Shown: one piece after another, positions 7,070 to 10,530 of the stretch
How positions within the stretch are numbered: position 1 is the first letter of the stretch
Layout of the letters: the number at the start of each line of letters is the position of its first letter
Source: DATKYK01 sp034430255
GTDB taxonomy: Bacteria; Chloroflexota; Dehalococcoidia; E44-bin15
Length of the DNA stretch: 10,530 bases
Direction of reading: 5' to 3'
NCBI GenBank assembly: GCA_034430255.1
Contig: DAOUEU010000108.1
Coordinates: 1 to 10,530 of the forward strand
Notes under the pieces: generated by a model
What the model saw: the letters and a program-made list of their open reading frames with translations, nothing else
Databases searched by the model: none
What the model was told of the DNA's origin: nothing
Position numbers and translations under genes: made by a program

Positions 7070-8509
7070 TTAAACCCTTACAGGTACTGCTTTCCAGGTA
7101 TATCCGGTAACACCACGATCGTAGTACTTTACACGGAAAGTACATTCTACTGGCATTCCTACTTCCAGTTCGTCCAGATCACAATCGGTCAGGTTAAATT
7201 GAGAACGCCCTCCACCCTCGAAATCGATAACTCCGTATAGTTCAGGCGGGTCGGGGGTATAGACCAGATTATCCCCCGTGTAAGTGAAGATATGGCCTCT
7301 TTTGTCAGAGAAGCGATATTCCTCCATCTCATCGACTGCACCGCAGTCCGGTTTTACGCATATATGCTGGGCGGGGAGTTGAGGAGTTCCGCAGCGCTTG
7401 CATTTTGTTCCCACAAGGGCTAAAGCCTTTTTCCTTTCCCGATATAATATCGATGATGATGACGGAATTGCCTCTTCGCCTCGACCTGCGATATCTATTG
7501 CAAGAACCTGTTTGAAGGTCACATACTTTTCGTAGCTGGTCAGGTCCTTTTTATTGGCCAGGCTGTTCTTTACACCCTTTCTTCCCTTAAATCTTTTTAT
7601 CTCAGGTGTAACCTCTAAGAGCATGGCATCGCTTCCACTTCCATAGCTGGCGACGATTATTTTATCTCCCGGCTTGGAGTTTTCCAGCGCTGCTACCAGG
7701 AGCATCAAAGGGTTCGCCGTGCCGGTCAGGCCCACTGTCGTGAACATGTGATCCTGTAGCTGATCGGGCTCAAAACCTAGCTGTTTGCCTATATTAGCGT
7801 GAGCGCGGGCGTACATACAGGGATAGCAGACCTTAGCTATATCCTTAGGACTGATGTTGTACTTCTTAATTAACCCGCTAATTGCCTCAGGGATGAACTT
7901 GCTGTATCCCTCATCACGAACCCATCGGTCTTCCCAAATGCGGTTAAAGCGCTCTTTCTCATGCCTCCAGTGATCCACAAAGTCGTAAGAGAGCGAGTAA
8001 CTTCCCTCAAGTGTCGCAATAACCTTCTTGTCTCCCAACAGCAGAGCGGCAGCACCGTCACCGTACATTTCCTCTTGGAAGCTCCCGCCGGGACCAAGTC
8101 GACAATCGGAGGCACAGACAAGTATGCTGGTTTCTGAACCAGCGGCGATAGAATCGCAGCTCGTGAGAAGGGCAGTGGTTCCAGATTTAAGCGAATCGCT
8201 ATAATCTGCAATTCGAATCTGCGGCTTTAAATCTAATGCTGTTGCAATTATTCCTGCATTGCTGCGCTCCCTATAGGGAGCTGTAGTGGTGGCATAACAA
8301 AGACTATCGACCTTGTTCCGGTCAAGGCTGGTTAAGCAATCGACTCCTGCATTCACCGCCATACTGAGGCTGTCCTCATCATAATTACCTACAGCCTTTT
8401 CACCTGGCATTATCGTTGCCTGGTTCACGAAACCGATGGATCCGTATATAGTCATTCGGTTAATTCGGTACCGTGGTATGTAGGCACCGTAAGACGTAAC
8501 TCCTACCAT
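7070..8509 (-). CDS. HMG-CoA-synthase-like/DUF35 fusion protein, copy 2 (complete)
   Basis: The protein has 479 residues; the ATG at 8507-8509 follows AAAGGAG by about 8 bases. Residues 1 to about 330 are a thiolase-fold domain similar to archaeal HMG-CoA synthases. From about 360 a DUF35 zinc ribbon begins (Cys370, Cys373, Cys384, Cys389; the second pair is CX4C), followed by an OB fold to the end (DNLVYTPDPPELYGVIDF near 413). In archaea these two domains are separate chains that join with a thiolase in one complex; here they are fused, with the thiolase gene next downstream. Aligned by eye to archaeal enzymes, the catalytic Glu, Cys and His become Thr75, Leu107 and Tyr229, so HMG-CoA synthase activity is unlikely. 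It probably holds the acyl-CoA or pantetheine arm for the thiolase, or has another activity such as aldol cleavage. The family assignment is firm; the role is inferred. Confidence 0.88.
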   Translation of the reverse strand: MVGVTSYGAYIPRYRINRMTIYGSIGFVNQATIMPGEKAVGNYDEDSLSMAVNAGVDCLTSLDRNKVDSLCYATTTAPYRERSNAGIIATALDLKPQIRIADYSDSLKSGTTALLTSCDSIAAGSETSILVCASDCRLGPGGSFQEEMYGDGAAALLLGDKKVIATLEGSYSLSYDFVDHWRHEKERFNRIWEDRWVRDEGYSKFIPEAISGLIKKYNISPKDIAKVCYPCMYARAHANIGKQLGFEPDQLQDHMFTTVGLTGTANPLMLLVAALENSKPGDKIIVASYGSGSDAMLLEVTPEIKRFKGRKGVKNSLANKKDLTSYEKYVTFKQVLAIDIAGRGEEAIPSSSSILYRERKKALALVGTKCKRCGTPQLPAQHICVKPDCGAVDEMEEYRFSDKRGHIFTYTGDNLVYTPDPPELYGVIDFEGGGRSQFNLTDCDLDELEVGMPVECTFRVKYYDRGVTGYTWKAVPVRV

Positions 8510-8541
8510 ACTTTCACTCCTTTCCTTTTACCATTGGCATT

Positions 8542-8579
8542 CGCTATTTAAGATAGCGCTTTTCAGTATGATCTGTCAA
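8542..8579 (-). promoter_or_regulatory. Candidate promoter of the HMGS-like/thiolase operon, with an inverted repeat over the -10
   Basis: On the minus strand, TTGACA (8574-8579), an 18-base spacer and TATCTT (8550-8555) form the candidate promoter. The perfect inverted repeat CGCTAT-CTTAA-ATAGCG (8542-8558) covers the whole -10 and is a good operator candidate. Hexamers, spacing and several spacer bases match the promoter of copy 1. Confidence 0.6.
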
Positions 8580-8785
8580 CTGCGCCAAGGCTGTGATAGC
8601 CCATATACAAGGGGCATAATGCCTGGTTAGACTCAGCGTGGGAGGTTACCCTTGATATAAAATATAGCCGATTTTTTCTGGTTCCTGGAGCTCTCATTAG
8701 GGATAGGTCGCCTATTCAGCATACTGACTTAACATATCCCCAATAGGCAAATCGAGTCCTGAGCGCCATTATTTGCCTCTGATGG
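8580..8785. other. Gap between mtaB and the HMGS-like operon
   Basis: No protein gene is seen. An inverted repeat, GCCTATT (8710-8716) and AATAGGC (8742-8748), encloses 25 bases downstream of mtaB. It has no T run on the minus strand, so it is not a standard terminator. Confidence 0.35.
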
Positions 8786-10039
8786 CTATTGGGCGACATT
8801 TGCTCCCAGGTAGTGATAATGTTCATTCCCCAAGCTCGCTGGTATAAGCCTATTTCTCAATGGCTCTTCGCTATGTGCAACGACACGGATATAGTTATCG
8901 GTGAGTCCTGCCCAGGTTCCTTCCTGAATCTCCTGTTCCCAGAGCACCATCATGGTATGTCCCACGAAGCGCTCCCTGAAGCTACGAGCGCTCTCCTCTG
9001 CCAATTTTAGCATGCGCTGGCTGCGCTCCTTCTTAACACGCTCGTCAATCTTATAAGGCAATAGAGCGGCGCGGGTACCTGGCCTTTCCGAGTAGGTGAA
9101 GACATGAATATTGGAGAATGCCATACGCTGGCAGAAGCTGTAGCTCTCAGCATATTCATCGACGGTTTCTCCTGGGAAGCCGACAATAACATCGGTTGTG
9201 ATAGCCACGTCCGGTATTGACTCACGAATACTGGATACCGCCTGCTCAAAATCCTCCATTGAGTAGCTTCGTCCCATGCGATGGAGAACAGCATTGCTAC
9301 CGCTCTGAAGGGGGAGATGGATATGGCGGCAGAGATGCTTGGTAAAATCCTGCCACAGGGTAAGAAGGGCCGGGGTTATATCCTGGGGCTGGAGGGAAGA
9401 GAGGCGAAGTCGCTGAACGTCGGTCTCAGCGATGATGCGCCGGATAAGGTAGCCCAGCCCGTTTCTGTAGGAGCCGATTTGGGTTCCGGTCAGTACTACC
9501 TCACGGTAGCCCCTTTCCACCCTCGCCCTGACCTCGGCCAATGCCTCATCAGGTGGCAAGCTGCGTTCTCGGCCTCGGACAAGGGGCACAATACAGTAGG
9601 AGCAAAATCGGTTGCATCCCTCGTGCACCTTTAACAAGCTACGGGTTCGATGTATCTGTGGTAGAAGAGGATTGCCGGGGACAATAAGCCCACGCTCCTC
9701 CAAAACATCGAGCAAGCGGGGCTTTTCTTTGTTGCCGATGATCATGTCGACATCGGCCACCTGAGCGAGCTCACTGGTAGCGCGCTCCGCATAGCAACCG
9801 GTGGCTATGATAAAGGCACTGGGATTTCTGCGTCGCGCCAGTCTCAGGAGATGGCGTGACTTTCGATCGGCAATGTGGGTAACGGTGCAGGTATTGAGGA
9901 TATAGATATCGGCGCCATCCGAGGCAGAAACAATATTGTATCCCCTCTCGGCGAGCTGCCATGCCAGTGACTCGCTCTCCGCCTGATTAAGCTTGCATCC
10001 CAGCGTTTCTAGGGTAATGCTACTTTTAACTTTTCGCAT
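8786..10039 (-). CDS. mtaB: tRNA N6-threonylcarbamoyladenosine(37)-C2 methylthiotransferase
   Basis: This radical SAM enzyme adds a methylthio group to t6A37 in tRNAs that read ANN codons, making ms2t6A. Counting from the upstream in-frame TTG at 10057 (423 residues), the N-terminal UPF0004 domain carries the three ligands of the auxiliary cluster: Cys21 (LGCKLNQAE), Cys57 (NTCTVT) and Cys88 (TGCYAE). The radical SAM motif CNRFCSYC supplies Cys148, Cys152 and Cys155. HLPLQSGSNAVLHRMGRSY and VGFPGE follow, and the last ~65 residues are a TRAM-type domain. LETLGCKLNQAE and the 'GTQIGSY' stretch favour MtaB over MiaB or RimO. I start at the ATG at 10037-10039 (417 residues), because neither start has a clear ribosome binding site and ATG is the commoner codon. 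The gene is unrelated in function to its downstream neighbours. Confidence 0.93.
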   Translation of the reverse strand: MRKVKSSITLETLGCKLNQAESESLAWQLAERGYNIVSASDGADIYILNTCTVTHIADRKSRHLLRLARRRNPSAFIIATGCYAERATSELAQVADVDMIIGNKEKPRLLDVLEERGLIVPGNPLLPQIHRTRSLLKVHEGCNRFCSYCIVPLVRGRERSLPPDEALAEVRARVERGYREVVLTGTQIGSYRNGLGYLIRRIIAETDVQRLRLSSLQPQDITPALLTLWQDFTKHLCRHIHLPLQSGSNAVLHRMGRSYSMEDFEQAVSSIRESIPDVAITTDVIVGFPGETVDEYAESYSFCQRMAFSNIHVFTYSERPGTRAALLPYKIDERVKKERSQRMLKLAEESARSFRERFVGHTMMVLWEQEIQEGTWAGLTDNYIRVVAHSEEPLRNRLIPASLGNEHYHYLGANVAQ

Positions 10040-10075
10040 CTCTTCACGGATTCGCAATCAGAGACGCCGATTGCC

Positions 10076-10089
10076 GGAGGTACCACCTG
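10076..10089 (-). promoter_or_regulatory. Palindrome-like element in the mtaB leader (GGTGGTACC core)
   Basis: The minus strand reads CAGGTGGTACCTCC, a near-palindrome centred on GGTACC, about 37 bases before the chosen ATG. It recalls the T-box core AGGGTGGTACCGCG, but lacks its third G and its CGCG. It could be an operator, a decayed T-box or chance. Confidence 0.25.
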
Positions 10090-10205
10090 AAGATGAAAAT
10101 GGGCATTTATCGTTTAGTGACTGAGTTCGTCTACCACTGGTGCTATGAGACGGATACAATTGCTTTTACTTTGACTAATACGCTTGCCGGCTAACCATTA
10201 CAAGG

Positions 10206-10237
10206 ATTATAAGTAGTGTAGGATCCCTTGGTTACAA
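10206..10237 (-). promoter_or_regulatory. Weak candidate promoter of mtaB
   Basis: A perfect TATAAT (10206-10211, minus strand) lies about 165 bases before the mtaB start. The nearest -35-like hexamer, TTGTAA (10232-10237), is 20 bases upstream, longer than ideal. It would leave a long leader containing the GGTGGTACC element. Confidence 0.3.
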
Positions 10238-10471
10238 TGTAATACTGGAACTTCCGTAAACGATATTTTCGTGGAAATCACGATTATTGTTGACGAGGAA
10301 CCATTGACTGGGATTGAACTTTAAATCTAGAGAGCGGAATAACCCTAATGTTCGTTAAAAAGTCTGGGTAAACCTGTCTCTCTGATTTATTTTAAATGCG
10401 GGCTAACCTTCGCTATTATATGGGGTTTTCATTTCAAAGGTCAAGTGATATAGCCAATTTAGAACATAACG
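10238..10471. other. Gap with no recognised gene
   Basis: This is the rest of the roughly 450-base space between mtaB and the plus-strand gene at the right edge. It is AT-rich with stops in all frames. A short inverted repeat, TCGTG-GAAAT-CACGA, lies near 10270-10284. Three TTGA-type words are clustered around 10289-10318 but have no matching -10. Nothing else is supported. Confidence 0.4.
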
Positions 10472-10480
10472 TGATATACT
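10472..10480 (+). promoter_or_regulatory. Extended -10 promoter of the right-edge gene
   Basis: TGATATACT fits the extended -10 form (TGN-TATAAT with one change). No good -35 is visible, as is common for this promoter class. Transcription would start near 10487, just before the ribosome binding site. Confidence 0.45.
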
Positions 10481-10507
10481 ATTACAATTAAAAAAAGGGG
10501 TGCTTTC

Positions 10508-10530
10508 TTGGGTAATAGGGTCGTTGTTAC
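10508..10530 (+). CDS. Start of a plus-strand gene cut by the window edge
   Basis: AAAGGGGTG lies 7 bases before a TTG codon at 10508-10510, from which seven codons, (M)GNRVVV, can be read. Promoter, ribosome binding site and start are well spaced. A GNRVVV-type start would suit beta-ketoacyl synthases or short-chain dehydrogenases, but seven residues cannot identify the product. Confidence 0.45.

Noticed and set aside
7053..7145. N-terminal extension of the thiolase from the ATG at 7145
   Set aside because: It adds 31 residues atypical of thiolases and overlaps the upstream gene; the ATG at 7052 has a perfect AAGGAGG site.
10093..10194. 33-codon plus-strand frame starting MKMGIYRLV, with GGAGGT about 11 bases upstream
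   Set aside because: The spacing to GGAGGT is too long, there is no promoter, and GGAGGT is part of the palindrome in the mtaB leader. I cannot support it as a gene.
10285..10320. TTGACG/TTGACT/TTGAAC words on the plus strand as -35 boxes
   Set aside because: None has a -10 hexamer at 16-19 bases.

Overview
The window is about 10.5 kb of compact bacterial chromosome. Almost everything is on the minus strand: six intact protein genes, one gene cut by the left edge, one tRNA gene and one gene remnant. A single plus-strand gene begins at the right edge. The gene content suggests a strict anaerobe with acyl-CoA based catabolism: a tungsten-type aldehyde:ferredoxin oxidoreductase, a CaiB/BaiF-family CoA-transferase or racemase, and SCP-x-type thiolase genes linked to HMG-CoA-synthase-like/DUF35 proteins. 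This mix is familiar from uncultured Dehalococcoidia-like Chloroflexota and from some Desulfobacterota. That placement is inference from gene families, because no marker gene here fixes the taxonomy.

Layout in plus-strand coordinates (minus-strand genes are transcribed right to left). Positions 1-1243 hold a truncated HMG-CoA-synthase-like/DUF35 fusion gene. Positions 1345-1528 hold a remnant that looks like the head of one gene joined to the tail of another. Positions 1539-2702 hold a CaiB/AMACR-family gene and 2832-4685 a tungsten aldehyde oxidoreductase. The 4698-5023 gap holds the oxidoreductase promoter, a weak tRNA-like fossil and a hairpin terminator. Next come tRNA-Arg(UCU) at 5024-5099, a macrodomain hydrolase at 5228-5782, a thiolase at 5871-7052, a second and complete HMG-CoA-synthase-like/DUF35 fusion at 7070-8509, and the tRNA-modification enzyme MtaB at 8786-10039. 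The 10040-10507 gap holds promoters facing in both directions.

The clearest functional unit is 5871-8509. The HMG-CoA-synthase-like/DUF35 fusion gene lies 17 bases upstream of the thiolase gene, and a terminator follows. In archaea, separate acetoacetyl-CoA thiolase, HMG-CoA synthase and DUF35 proteins form a complex that channels acetoacetyl-CoA. Here two of the three parts are fused. In both copies in this window the residues at the HMG-CoA synthase catalytic Glu, Cys and His positions are replaced, while the thiolase keeps its nucleophilic Cys and its His. The synthase-like part is therefore probably a binding or scaffold partner, or an enzyme with different chemistry, and not a mevalonate-pathway synthase.

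Both fusion genes have near-identical candidate promoters (TTGACA, 18-base spacer, TATCTT, plus matching spacer bases), which suggests common control. The oxidoreductase gene has a similar TTGACA-18-TATGCT promoter. All three carry different small inverted repeats in or beside the -10 region. No mobile element, CRISPR array or phage gene was seen.
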